Assembly (NCBI GenBank): GCA_001897435.1
Contig: MKSV01000007.1
Span: 558,001-622,000 of the forward strand
Length of the DNA stretch: 64,000 nt
Direction: 5' to 3'
Origin: Acidobacteriales bacterium 59-55
GTDB lineage: Bacteria; Acidobacteriota; Terriglobia; Terriglobales; Acidobacteriaceae
Each line of letters begins with the position of its first letter. Position 1 is the first letter of the stretch. The notes below the pieces were generated by a model. The model made no database searches, was not told the origin of the DNA, and worked only from the letters and a program-made list of their open reading frames with translations. The position numbers were made by a program, and so were the translations under genes. This document shows positions 57,179 through 64,000 of the stretch, one piece after another.

Positions 57179-58078
57179 TCAGCCAGCGATGGCGGGCCGG
57201 GAGTTCATCGCGTCGCGGATCAGCTTCTGCGTTGCCTTCAACTCTTCTCCGGCAAGCTCAAGGCGAGGTGCGCGCACGCGGGCGCTACCTACGCCTAGCT
57301 CCTGCTGTACGAGTTTAATAAGCTGAATGAACTTGGGCACGGTGTCGAGGCGGAGCAGGGGCAGAAACCAGCGATAGATTTCGAAGGCCTCTTTCGCGCG
57401 GCCTTCCATGGCGTAGTTGAACAAAGCTACGGATTCGACGGGCAGCGCGTTGACCAGACCGGCGACCCATCCGGTGGCTCCGACGGAGATGGCCTCGACG
57501 ATAGCGTCGTCGACACCGACAAAGATCTTCAATCGTTTGTCGTCGATGGCGCGTATGGCCGCCACGCGGCGAACGTCGGTGCTCGATTCCTTGACGGCGT
57601 GGAGATTGGCGTGCGCGGCGGCGAGTTCGTGAATCTGCTCAGGAACGAAGTCGGTTCCGTAGGCAACGGGGTTGTTGTAAAGCATGCAACTGAGCGGAGT
57701 CGCGTCGAAGATCGCGCCCATGTGCGCGCGGGTCTCGCGCCAGTCGCTGCGGTAGACGTAGGGTGGAAGCACCATGAGGCCGGAACAGCCTGTATCGGCG
57801 GCGGCCTTCGCCAGGGCCACGGATTCGGCGGTCGAGAGCGACGAGATGGCGGCGACGACCGGAGAACGGCCTTCGGCGGCGGTGACCATGCTTTTAAGAA
57901 TGGCAACTTTCTCATCGAATGCAAGCGTGGGGGCTTCGCCGAGCGAGCCGAGCGCGACGATGCCGGTGCAGCCCTTTTCAAGCAGCCATTGCGCGTGCTT
58001 GATCATGAAGGCGTGATCGACCTGGAGGTCTTCGTCGAAGGGAGTGGTGATTGCAGGCATTACGCCGGACCAGTTCAT
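57179..58078 (-). CDS. DapA-family deaminase of hydroxyproline catabolism (pyrroline-4-hydroxy-2-carboxylate deaminase)
   Basis: The 299-residue TIM-barrel protein is a dihydrodipicolinate-synthase/NAL family member: VMPAITTPFDEDLQVD, IVALGSLGEAPTL, the Tyr of YNNPVAYGTD and the Schiff-base Lys of LHAVKESSTDVRR. Relatives next to a proline-racemase-like epimerase and an FAD/2Fe-2S dehydrogenase deaminate 1-pyrroline-4-hydroxy-2-carboxylate to 2-oxoglutarate semialdehyde. The ATG at 58078 has AGGAG upstream and overlaps the dehydrogenase stop (ATGA). Confidence 0.85.
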   Translation of the reverse strand: MNWSGVMPAITTPFDEDLQVDHAFMIKHAQWLLEKGCTGIVALGSLGEAPTLAFDEKVAILKSMVTAAEGRSPVVAAISSLSTAESVALAKAAADTGCSGLMVLPPYVYRSDWRETRAHMGAIFDATPLSCMLYNNPVAYGTDFVPEQIHELAAAHANLHAVKESSTDVRRVAAIRAIDDKRLKIFVGVDDAIVEAISVGATGWVAGLVNALPVESVALFNYAMEGRAKEAFEIYRWFLPLLRLDTVPKFIQLIKLVQQELGVGSARVRAPRLELAGEELKATQKLIRDAMNSRPAIAG

Positions 58079-59400
58079 GGTGTCTCCTGAGTGTTCGAGG
58101 TGGCTGAGTTGAGGGGAGCCTCCAGCGATGCAAGGCTTGCGATGCGGACGGGAAGAAGAGGCGGGCGCACGGAATCCGCGTTCCAGCCCAGAAGAAAGTG
58201 CGTGGCCGTGCCGCAGATGCGTCCCTGGCAGGGGCCCATGCCGCAGCGGGTGTGCAGCTTGGCGGCGCGCCATGAGTGGTGTTGTTTCAATGAGCCATAG
58301 GGGACGTCTTCGCAGCGGCAGACGAGCGTTGTCTCCTGCGGCAGTTCTTTAAGTTCAGAACGCAGCGCAAACGCAGCGGCGAGACGGTCGGCGAAGTGAG
58401 AGGCTCTACGCTTTTTATCGAGCAGCAGGCGGGCCTCTTTGTCTTGACCGGCGCCGGCAAGTCCGGCGATCTGTCCCTCGATGAGCGAAAGTTCGAGGCC
58501 GCCGATTCCTGTCGGCTCTCCGGCGCAGAAGATATTTGATATTGAGGTGCGCTGGAGTTCGTCGACGGCGACGTTATCTGCTTCTATCCGGCATCCCAGC
58601 ATGGCCGCAAGCTCTGTGTTGGGGACGAGGTGGAATCCGCAGGCGAGGTAGTCGCAGGATATCTGCTGCTTCTCTCCGTGGTGCAGGATAGTCACGGAGC
58701 GGAGGATGCCGTCACCGTCTGCTTCCACGGGCCATGCGCTTGTGTGAAAAGGAACATCGAGGGTTGCGGCTTTATAGCGAAGTCCCTGCATGATCTTTGC
58801 CGGGTCGGCGGCGAGCCCGAGGGCAAAAGGCGCGAGCTGTCGGAGAGATGCCTGTTCGCAGATGCAGACGACAATAGCTTCTGCCGCTCTGAGGGTAGCG
58901 GCTACGGCCAGCAGCAGAGGGCCGCTACCGGCGAGGACGATACGCTTGCCGGCTACGGGCAGGCCGCCTTTGACCATGGCCTGGATTGCGCCGACGCCCA
59001 TGACGTTGGGCAGCGTCCACCCTGGAAAAGGAAGAAAGCGTTCGCGTGCGCCGGTGGCGATGATGAGATTGTCGTAGTGCAAATGGACGGTTCCGCCTTG
59101 ACGCTCGGCGCGCACGATGCCGGCTTCGGGTTGATCGAAGACGGACCAGCCCTGAAGCCGCGTGGCTGAGGTTGCGGTGAGTCTTCTGTACCACTCGGAC
59201 GCTCCGTCGCCGTGCGAGGTGTCGGGCGTCGACTGTCCACGCAGGCTGCGCCAGATCTGGCCGCCGGGGTTTGGATTGTCATCGATGATTCCCACGCGAT
59301 GACCGGCTTCGGCTGCACAGGTAGCAGCGGCGATTCCCGCGGGACCGCTGCCGACGATGAGGGTCTGGAAGCGATGCGCGAGGTGAGATTGAGTTGTCAT
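58075..59400 (-). CDS. FAD/NAD(P)-binding dehydrogenase subunit (hydroxyproline dehydrogenase alpha-like)
   Basis: The 441-residue protein has two dinucleotide folds: LIVGSGPAGIAAATCAAEAG and ANDP-style VLAGSGPLLLAVAATLRA, then a C-terminal cysteine-rich module (TTLVCRCEDVPYG...TRCGMGPCQGRICG), a BFD-like iron-sulfur site. It matches the HcnB/OoxA-type large subunit of multi-subunit amine or D-hydroxyproline dehydrogenases. Its ATG overlaps the 2Fe-2S gene (ATGA), and its stop overlaps the DapA-like gene. It would transfer electrons from the oxidised substrate to a quinone or carrier. Confidence 0.85.
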   Translation of the reverse strand: MTTQSHLAHRFQTLIVGSGPAGIAAATCAAEAGHRVGIIDDNPNPGGQIWRSLRGQSTPDTSHGDGASEWYRRLTATSATRLQGWSVFDQPEAGIVRAERQGGTVHLHYDNLIIATGARERFLPFPGWTLPNVMGVGAIQAMVKGGLPVAGKRIVLAGSGPLLLAVAATLRAAEAIVVCICEQASLRQLAPFALGLAADPAKIMQGLRYKAATLDVPFHTSAWPVEADGDGILRSVTILHHGEKQQISCDYLACGFHLVPNTELAAMLGCRIEADNVAVDELQRTSISNIFCAGEPTGIGGLELSLIEGQIAGLAGAGQDKEARLLLDKKRRASHFADRLAAAFALRSELKELPQETTLVCRCEDVPYGSLKQHHSWRAAKLHTRCGMGPCQGRICGTATHFLLGWNADSVRPPLLPVRIASLASLEAPLNSATSNTQETP

Positions 59401-59654
59401 TGCGTGCGGATATCCATGGCGGGCTCGCACAGGAGCTGGCAGGTGCGGCTGTGGGCGATGCCGTTGACGGTGGCGCGGCACTCGAAGCAGATGCCCATGG
59501 CGCAGAGCGGCCCGCGTGGTTCGCCGGTGACGGAGGTTCGGCAGTTCAGGCCGGCCAGTGCGATGGCGACGGCCACCGTCGATCCGGCTGCAACCGTTAT
59601 CGACTGCTGGTCGATGGTGATCTGGATCTGCTCAGGCCTCATCTGTTCAGACAT
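59397..59654 (-). CDS. 2Fe-2S ferredoxin-like subunit (hydroxyproline dehydrogenase gamma-like)
   Basis: The 85-residue protein carries a 2Fe-2S fold with CAMGICFEC and a distant Cys in HSRTCQLLCE, matching the small HcnA/SoxA-type subunits that bind one cluster. ATG at 59654 overlaps the FAD oxidase gene by eight bases and its stop overlaps the larger subunit. Its small size and place between the two flavoproteins fit a three-subunit dehydrogenase. Confidence 0.86.
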   Translation of the reverse strand: MSEQMRPEQIQITIDQQSITVAAGSTVAVAIALAGLNCRTSVTGEPRGPLCAMGICFECRATVNGIAHSRTCQLLCEPAMDIRTQ

Positions 59655-60792
59655 GGATCGCCTCGTCTGAAAGATAGGAAGAGGGAAGACGGGAGGGCAG
59701 GTAGGGCGCGAGTGGAATCGTCGTGGGACGCGAGAGCAGATGATCGGCCAGCAACCGTGCCGTACCCAGGGATGTGGTAATGCCGAGACCCTCATGTCCG
59801 GTGGCGAGAAAGACGGTGGGATCTTCCGTCGGGCCGATGAGAGGAAGCTTGTCGGGCGTGGCCGCGCGGAAGCCGGACCAGATGCGCAGGGCAGAGAGGG
59901 AAGGGAGGCCGGGCATGTAGAGCGCGGCGCGTTCGATCATTGCGGCAACGATCTTGTGATCGACGCTGGTGTCTTCGGAGTCGGAGTCAAACTGGCGAGA
60001 GGAGCCGATGAGCAACTGTCCGGTCTTTCTGGGCTGTACGTTGAAGGCGACCGAATCGCCGGTGGAAGAGTGCGCGCTTTTGAGATAGCCTAATTCGACC
60101 AATTGATGATGCAGGTAGCCGGGATAGCGGTCGGTGATGATGAGGTGTCCCTTGCGCGGCTTGACCTGAAGTCCGGGCGTCAATGCAGGGGCGAGCGAGC
60201 CGGTGGCGTTGACGATAATTTTTGCCTGGAGGGCCGTTCCGTCCTTGAGGGTTACTTGGCCATGAGCTGCACTGATGACCGTATGTCCGAGGAGGAGGGT
60301 CGCTCCGTGGCGCTGGGCCTGTTCGACGAGATACCCCGCGGCGCAGGGCGGATAGAGCACCGCATCGTGGGGGACGAGGAGGCCGCCGGCGAGTGGCCGA
60401 GCCAGATTAGGCTCGGCCTCGGCGAGTGCATTGCTGTCCAGCACCTCGGCCTCAATTCCTTCCGCTGTGTAGTAAGCGAGTTTGCGGTGGACCTCGTCCA
60501 TTTCTTCTTCGTCGCGAGCCACCCAGATGGTGCCGCAGGCATGGTATTCAACAGAAGCCGGAAGCTCCGGGGACAACCGGGTCCACAGAGAGCGTGAGTA
60601 GCCGGTGAGCGCAAGCTGCGCGGGGGAATCGTCCATGGCAACGACGTGGCCCATTCCGGCGGCGGTGGCCCCGCTGCCGATCGTATCGCGTTCGACGATA
60701 GCGACGCGCATTCCGGCGCGGGCACACTCCAGGGCGCATGCAGCTCCAACAATGCCTGCGCCGAGAATTACCGCGTCGTAGCTCGTGGTCAC
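59647..60792 (-). CDS. D-amino-acid-oxidase-like flavoprotein (hydroxyproline dehydrogenase beta-like)
   Basis: The 381-residue FAD protein has the DAO fold: [21 protein letters not shown] near the N-terminus, then [14 protein letters not shown], and C-terminal [24 protein letters not shown]. It is the likely catalytic subunit (HcnC-like). The start is GTG at 60792, which overlaps the epimerase stop as GTGA; ATG readings upstream lie inside the epimerase gene. With its partner subunits it would oxidise cis-4-hydroxy-D-proline. Confidence 0.85.
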   Translation of the reverse strand: MTTSYDAVILGAGIVGAACALECARAGMRVAIVERDTIGSGATAAGMGHVVAMDDSPAQLALTGYSRSLWTRLSPELPASVEYHACGTIWVARDEEEMDEVHRKLAYYTAEGIEAEVLDSNALAEAEPNLARPLAGGLLVPHDAVLYPPCAAGYLVEQAQRHGATLLLGHTVISAAHGQVTLKDGTALQAKIIVNATGSLAPALTPGLQVKPRKGHLIITDRYPGYLHHQLVELGYLKSAHSSTGDSVAFNVQPRKTGQLLIGSSRQFDSDSEDTSVDHKIVAAMIERAALYMPGLPSLSALRIWSGFRAATPDKLPLIGPTEDPTVFLATGHEGLGITTSLGTARLLADHLLSRPTTIPLAPYLPSRLPSSYLSDEAIHV

Positions 60793-61745
60793 TTCCTTAT
60801 CCCCATGCAGAATGGATCGCTCGGGTCGAGCAGCAGGGTAGCCTCGGCGGTAACATGAGCCGAACCGGTAATGCTCGGGATGACGTTGCCGTTCTGCAGG
60901 CGGAAACTGCCTTTGAAGACCGAACCGAGAATTCCGCTCTGCGTCCATATCTCGCCGGGAGCGAGTTTTCCGTCCGCGTAGAGACAGGCAATCTTCGCGC
61001 TGGTTCCTGTCCCGCAGGGCGAGCGGTCGTAGGCCTTGCCGGGACATAATACGAAGTTCGTGCTGTCGATGCCGGGTGTGTCAGAAGGTGAGAAGAGTTC
61101 GATGTGGTCGATCTCTTCGCCGTTGCTGCCGGTGATGCCTTGTGCGGCGAGCGATTTTTTGATTGCCCAGGTGTGCTCCGTCAGATCATCAACGTTTTTC
61201 AGCGAGAGCGTCATCTCATGATCCTCGACGAGATAGAACCAGTTGCCTCCCCAGGCGATGTCTCCCGTTACCTGGCCGTATCCGGGCACATTCACGGAGA
61301 TGGAGTGGCCGGTGCGATAGCTGGGGACATTCTCGACGGTCACTTCGCCTGAGGGATGAAGTGTGGCGGAGACGATGCCGACAGGAGTCTCGATGCGATG
61401 GGTGCCGGGAGAGATTCTGCCGAGATGGGCCAGCGAGACGATAAGGCCAATGGTGCCATGGCCGCACATGCCCAGGTAACCGACGTTGTTGAAGAAGATA
61501 GCGCCGGCGGCGCAGGTGGTATCGACCGGGTCGCAGAGGAGCGCACCCACGATGACATCGGAGCCGCGAGGTTCGTTCACGACGGCCGTCCGGAAGTCGT
61601 CGTGGAGACGCTGAAAGCATTCCAGTCGTTCGGCAAGGGGACCGCTGCCGAGGTCGGGACCGCCCGCGAGGACGAGTCGCGTAGGCTCCCCAGCGGTGTG
61701 GGAGTCAAGGACGGAGATGCGAATTAGAGGTTTGTTTGCTTTCAT
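60789..61745 (-). CDS. 4-hydroxyproline 2-epimerase
   Basis: The 318-residue protein belongs to the proline racemase family. Both catalytic cysteines are present: MCGHGTIG near residue 94 and [10 protein letters not shown] near 243, which marks an epimerase; trans-3-hydroxyproline dehydratases replace the first with Thr. [13 protein letters not shown] is the family start. It converts trans-4-hydroxy-L-proline to cis-4-hydroxy-D-proline. As the first gene of the operon it is read away from the divergent GntR gene. Confidence 0.92.
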   Translation of the reverse strand: MKANKPLIRISVLDSHTAGEPTRLVLAGGPDLGSGPLAERLECFQRLHDDFRTAVVNEPRGSDVIVGALLCDPVDTTCAAGAIFFNNVGYLGMCGHGTIGLIVSLAHLGRISPGTHRIETPVGIVSATLHPSGEVTVENVPSYRTGHSISVNVPGYGQVTGDIAWGGNWFYLVEDHEMTLSLKNVDDLTEHTWAIKKSLAAQGITGSNGEEIDHIELFSPSDTPGIDSTNFVLCPGKAYDRSPCGTGTSAKIACLYADGKLAPGEIWTQSGILGSVFKGSFRLQNGNVIPSITGSAHVTAEATLLLDPSDPFCMGIRK

Positions 61746-61749
61746 CTAC

Positions 61750-61795
61750 AATGTCGACAATTATGAATACATCAATAGATACTACAATAGACAAA
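61750..61795. promoter_or_regulatory. Operator/promoter region between epimerase and GntR genes
   Basis: TGTCGACA (61752-61759), within ATGTCGACAAT, is a perfect palindrome typical of GntR FCD-type operators. On the minus strand TTGTAG and CATAAT at 16-base spacing are a plausible promoter whose start would fall in the palindrome. Confidence 0.6.
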
Positions 61796-61923
61796 AATTT
61801 GCATGGAAAGTTTTCTGTCGTTCAGACTGCGCGTCGGGTATTGAATCATTTAGGCTAGGGCTGTCCTTATCGACGCGTAAAAGCGGCGCCTTAATCATTT
61901 TAGAGGACCGGGTTTCCGAACAC

Positions 61924-62676
61924 ATGCCAACAGCGTCTCGTATCGCCCCTGGAAAAAAATCCGCGAAGTCACCAAAATCCCCCAAAGCCGAGCATGGAAC
62001 CAGCCTCCGCATCGCCTTTCAGGAGATACGGGAGTTGATCGTACATGGAAAGCTGTCTCCCGGTACGTGGATCGTTGAAGGCGATCTGGCAAAGCACCTG
62101 GGGATGAGCCGAACGCCGGTGCGTGGGGCGTTGCACTGGCTGCAGCGCGAAGGTTATGTTCACGAGCACAAGAATGTCAGCAAATCGCGGATGTTCGTGG
62201 CTCCGCTGACCAAGGACGATGCCAGCGAACTCTATTCGATCATCGCCCGGGTGGAGGGAATGGCGGGGCGGCAGGTTGCCAGCCTGCCCAAGGCCGAGCG
62301 GTTGGCGATTGCGGAAAAGCTTACGCTGTTTAACCGGCAGTTGGGCGATATCGTGAAGGCGGGTCCGGCAGCAGCGGGAGGCATCTTCGATCTCGACCAG
62401 AGCTTTCACCGGACGATTGTGTCGGCGGGAGCGGGACCGAGGCTGACGGTGCTCCACGGGGCAATCGAACCGCAGGCCGAGCGCTACTGGCGGCTTTACT
62501 CCAGTTCCATCATTAACGACCTGCATTACTCTCTTGAAGAGCACGAAAAGATTATTGCCGGGATCATCGAAGGCGATGGCAACCGGATCGAACGCGGCCT
62601 CAAAGAGAATTGGGAGAACGGTTCGCAGCGGCTGGCACGCGTGATCGATATGTTCGGTGAGCGCGGTAGCTGGTAG
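61924..62676 (+). CDS. GntR-family (FCD) regulator
   Basis: The 250-residue protein has a GntR winged helix (IRELIVHGKLSPGTWIVEGDLAKHLGMSRTPVRGALHWLQREG) and an all-helical FCD ligand domain (LYSIIARVEGMAGRQVA, FDLDQSFHRTIVSAG, HYSLEEHEKIIAGI). ATG at 61924 follows a low-GC leader. The divergent hydroxyproline operon is the probable target, with hydroxyproline or an intermediate as the ligand. Confidence 0.9.
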   Translation: MPTASRIAPGKKSAKSPKSPKAEHGTSLRIAFQEIRELIVHGKLSPGTWIVEGDLAKHLGMSRTPVRGALHWLQREGYVHEHKNVSKSRMFVAPLTKDDASELYSIIARVEGMAGRQVASLPKAERLAIAEKLTLFNRQLGDIVKAGPAAAGGIFDLDQSFHRTIVSAGAGPRLTVLHGAIEPQAERYWRLYSSSIINDLHYSLEEHEKIIAGIIEGDGNRIERGLKENWENGSQRLARVIDMFGERGSW

Positions 62677-62729
62677 GCTGCCCGCGGGCGAAATCTATAC
62701 AAAGACAATATGTGCGGCGGGCAATGCTG

Positions 62730-63506
62730 CTAAATCCGGCCGCCGTCGATGATGTGGCTCTGGTTGGTGATGGCGGAGCTGTCGTCCGCAGCCAGAAAGA
62801 GCAGCAGCCGCGAGACTTCCTCGGGCAGGATGTAACGTTTGAGAGACTGCACCCGAAAGAGTTCCTGCTCGTGTGCCGGAGTCATATAGAGCCGCTGCTG
62901 CTTCTCGGTGAGGATGGAGCCGGGAAGGACGCAGTTGACGCGGATGTTGTGGGGACCGAGATCGTGCGCCATGGAGCGCGTCATGCCGATGATGGCAGAC
63001 TTGGCGGCGATATAGACAGAAAGATTCGTGGTGGGAATCATCCACGAGATCGAGCTCATGTTGATGATGGAGCCGCCGCCGGCTGCTTTCATGGCTGGCG
63101 CGACTGCCTGCGCGGCGAAGAACTGGTGGCGAAGATTGACAGCCATTCCCATATCCCAGGAGGCCGGGGTGACGTCTTCGAAGCGGTGGCGTTCGTCGTT
63201 GGCGGCGTTGTTGATGAGGACGCGCGGCGCGCCTAACTGCGCGGCAATAGCTGCTATCGCGGATTGTAGGCCATCGATATCGGTGAGATCGCAGTGCAGG
63301 AAGAGAGGCTTGTGCGGGCAGCGCTGGGCGAGGTCGTCGATCAGCGTCAGGGCGGGAGCGTCGGAGACATCGAGGAAGGCTACCTGCGCGCCTTGCAATG
63401 CAAATTGTTCAACTGTGGCTGCGCCGATGCCGGTGGCTCCGCCGGTGACGAGGACGACCTGATCGATGAGGCTGGGGTAGGTGGCGTAGATGGAAGGCTG
63501 GCTCAT
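62730..63506 (-). CDS. Short-chain dehydrogenase/reductase
   Basis: The 258-residue protein has the SDR Rossmann motif TGGATGIGAA, the LINNAAN segment, Ser in SSISW and the YIAAK catalytic pair (Tyr and Lys). It ends with SHIIDGGRI. The substrate is unknown; it follows the GntR gene on the opposite strand and may be part of the hydroxyproline or another sugar/alcohol pathway. A weak ribosome site precedes the ATG. Confidence 0.88.
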   Translation of the reverse strand: MSQPSIYATYPSLIDQVVLVTGGATGIGAATVEQFALQGAQVAFLDVSDAPALTLIDDLAQRCPHKPLFLHCDLTDIDGLQSAIAAIAAQLGAPRVLINNAANDERHRFEDVTPASWDMGMAVNLRHQFFAAQAVAPAMKAAGGGSIINMSSISWMIPTTNLSVYIAAKSAIIGMTRSMAHDLGPHNIRVNCVLPGSILTEKQQRLYMTPAHEQELFRVQSLKRYILPEEVSRLLLFLAADDSSAITNQSHIIDGGRI

Positions 63507-63517
63507 GGATTTTGTAA

Positions 63518-64000
63518 TTAATGAAGCAGAGGTGGAAGTTTGTCGGAGACTCCGAAGAGGAAGATCGTTCCAAGGATAAGACTATAGGCGGCGGTCAGCG
63601 AGGTGACGACGGCCTGGACGCGGGGGCGGTTAGTGGTCGAGGCAAAGATGCCCGAAGCGGAGGCGGTCATCAGAGTATTCATTAGCAGCAGGCCTACGAT
63701 GAAGCTCAGTAACCCGATGAAGCCCCGGCTGGTGCCGCCGAGGTTGGCTGCAAGAAGGAAGAGGAGAAGTTGTGATGGGGTTTCGGCGCCGAGGCCATGA
63801 ATGATGCCGACTACAAAGACGGAACTTTGGTTGTATTGGAAGGCGAAGGGCTCAGGCTGTAGAGCGGCAGGGTCATAGAGGCGACGCACGCGCCAGCCGG
63901 TGTAGCGCGCTCCGGAGATAAGCAGGGCGATGCGGCTGCGGGGGATGTGGTGATGATGCGCTGTGCCGGGCTTGCGCCGAAGGAACATGACAAGGACGTA
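63518..64000 (-). CDS. Polytopic membrane transporter-like protein, C-terminal part
   Basis: The reading frame is open to the edge of the window, so the gene begins outside it; 160 residues are visible. There is a His cluster (TAHHHHIPR) and hydrophobic helices such as SSVFVVGIIHGLGAETPSQL, LLSFIVGLLLMNTLM and LTAAYSLILGTIFLFG. The LGAETxxQ segment recalls motif II (LGFDTATE) of nickel/cobalt permeases, but the first metal motif is not visible. Nickel/cobalt transport is a tentative suggestion. Confidence 0.55.
   Translation of the reverse strand, partial: YVLVMFLRRKPGTAHHHHIPRSRIALLISGARYTGWRVRRLYDPAALQPEPFAFQYNQSSVFVVGIIHGLGAETPSQLLLFLLAANLGGTSRGFIGLLSFIVGLLLMNTLMTASASGIFASTTNRPRVQAVVTSLTAAYSLILGTIFLFGVSDKLPPLLH

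Overview
The window is GC-rich, densely coded bacterial DNA. Its orphan RHS core segment, its mix of secreted proteins of unknown function and its GC-rich codon use suggest an Acidobacteriota genome (class Terriglobia, Granulicella/Edaphobacter/Terriglobus type). That placement is an inference from gene style; no rRNA gene is present. No tRNA, rRNA, CRISPR array, prophage or transposase gene was seen.

Layout. (1) 1-8770, minus strand: an arginine operon argR-argC-argB-argD-argF-argG-argH-GNAT (argA-like), with stop/start overlaps at argR/argC, argC/argB, argB/argD, argD/argF and argH/GNAT. A segment of about 1 kb between argG and argH holds a secreted hypothetical protein, a small GIY-YIG nuclease gene and three copies of a palindromic repeat. 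Two ARG boxes lie at 8880-8917 between argR and the divergent gltB. (2) 9002-16309: gltB, a TetR regulator and a long-chain acyl-CoA ligase. (3) 16310-18050: an orphan RHS C-terminus, a small membrane protein and repeat-rich non-coding DNA, bounded by a 12-bp direct repeat. (4) 18073-27168: nfo, a secreted GxSxG hydrolase, a plant-type fatty-acid alpha-dioxygenase, leuS, a membrane protein and guaA. (5) 27342-33290, minus strand: LacD-type aldolase, aroA, and three overlapping two-component genes. (6) 33331-42862: TetR with twin operators facing a DoxX-like/VOC pair, secreted hypotheticals, a TPR protein, PspC, lysA, yebC, a PagL-like deacylase and ftcD. (7) 42863-48268: a cobalamin riboswitch controlling metE, a secreted hypothetical, and a MarR-pirin pair. 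(8) 48522-57161: cheX and a cheY-like gene, then a flagellar rod/ring/hook-associated run flgF-G-A-H-I-J-M-(N)-K-L. (9) 57179-61745: a five-gene hydroxyproline catabolic operon with a divergent GntR regulator, followed by an SDR and the end of a membrane transporter.

How the genes work together. The arginine block makes arginine from glutamate, and its ArgR sites could also control gltB, which makes glutamate. The hydroxyproline block encodes an epimerase, a three-subunit flavin/iron-sulfur dehydrogenase and a DapA-like deaminase, which together would carry 4-hydroxyproline to 2-oxoglutarate semialdehyde. metE is under B12 control, as expected when a B12-dependent MetH exists elsewhere.

Most noteworthy signals: the GIY-YIG nuclease enclosed by REPIN-like inverted repeats whose relatives also lie at 27277 and 56181; the RHS/small-membrane-protein cassette between 12-bp direct repeats; and the bacterial alpha-dioxygenase.
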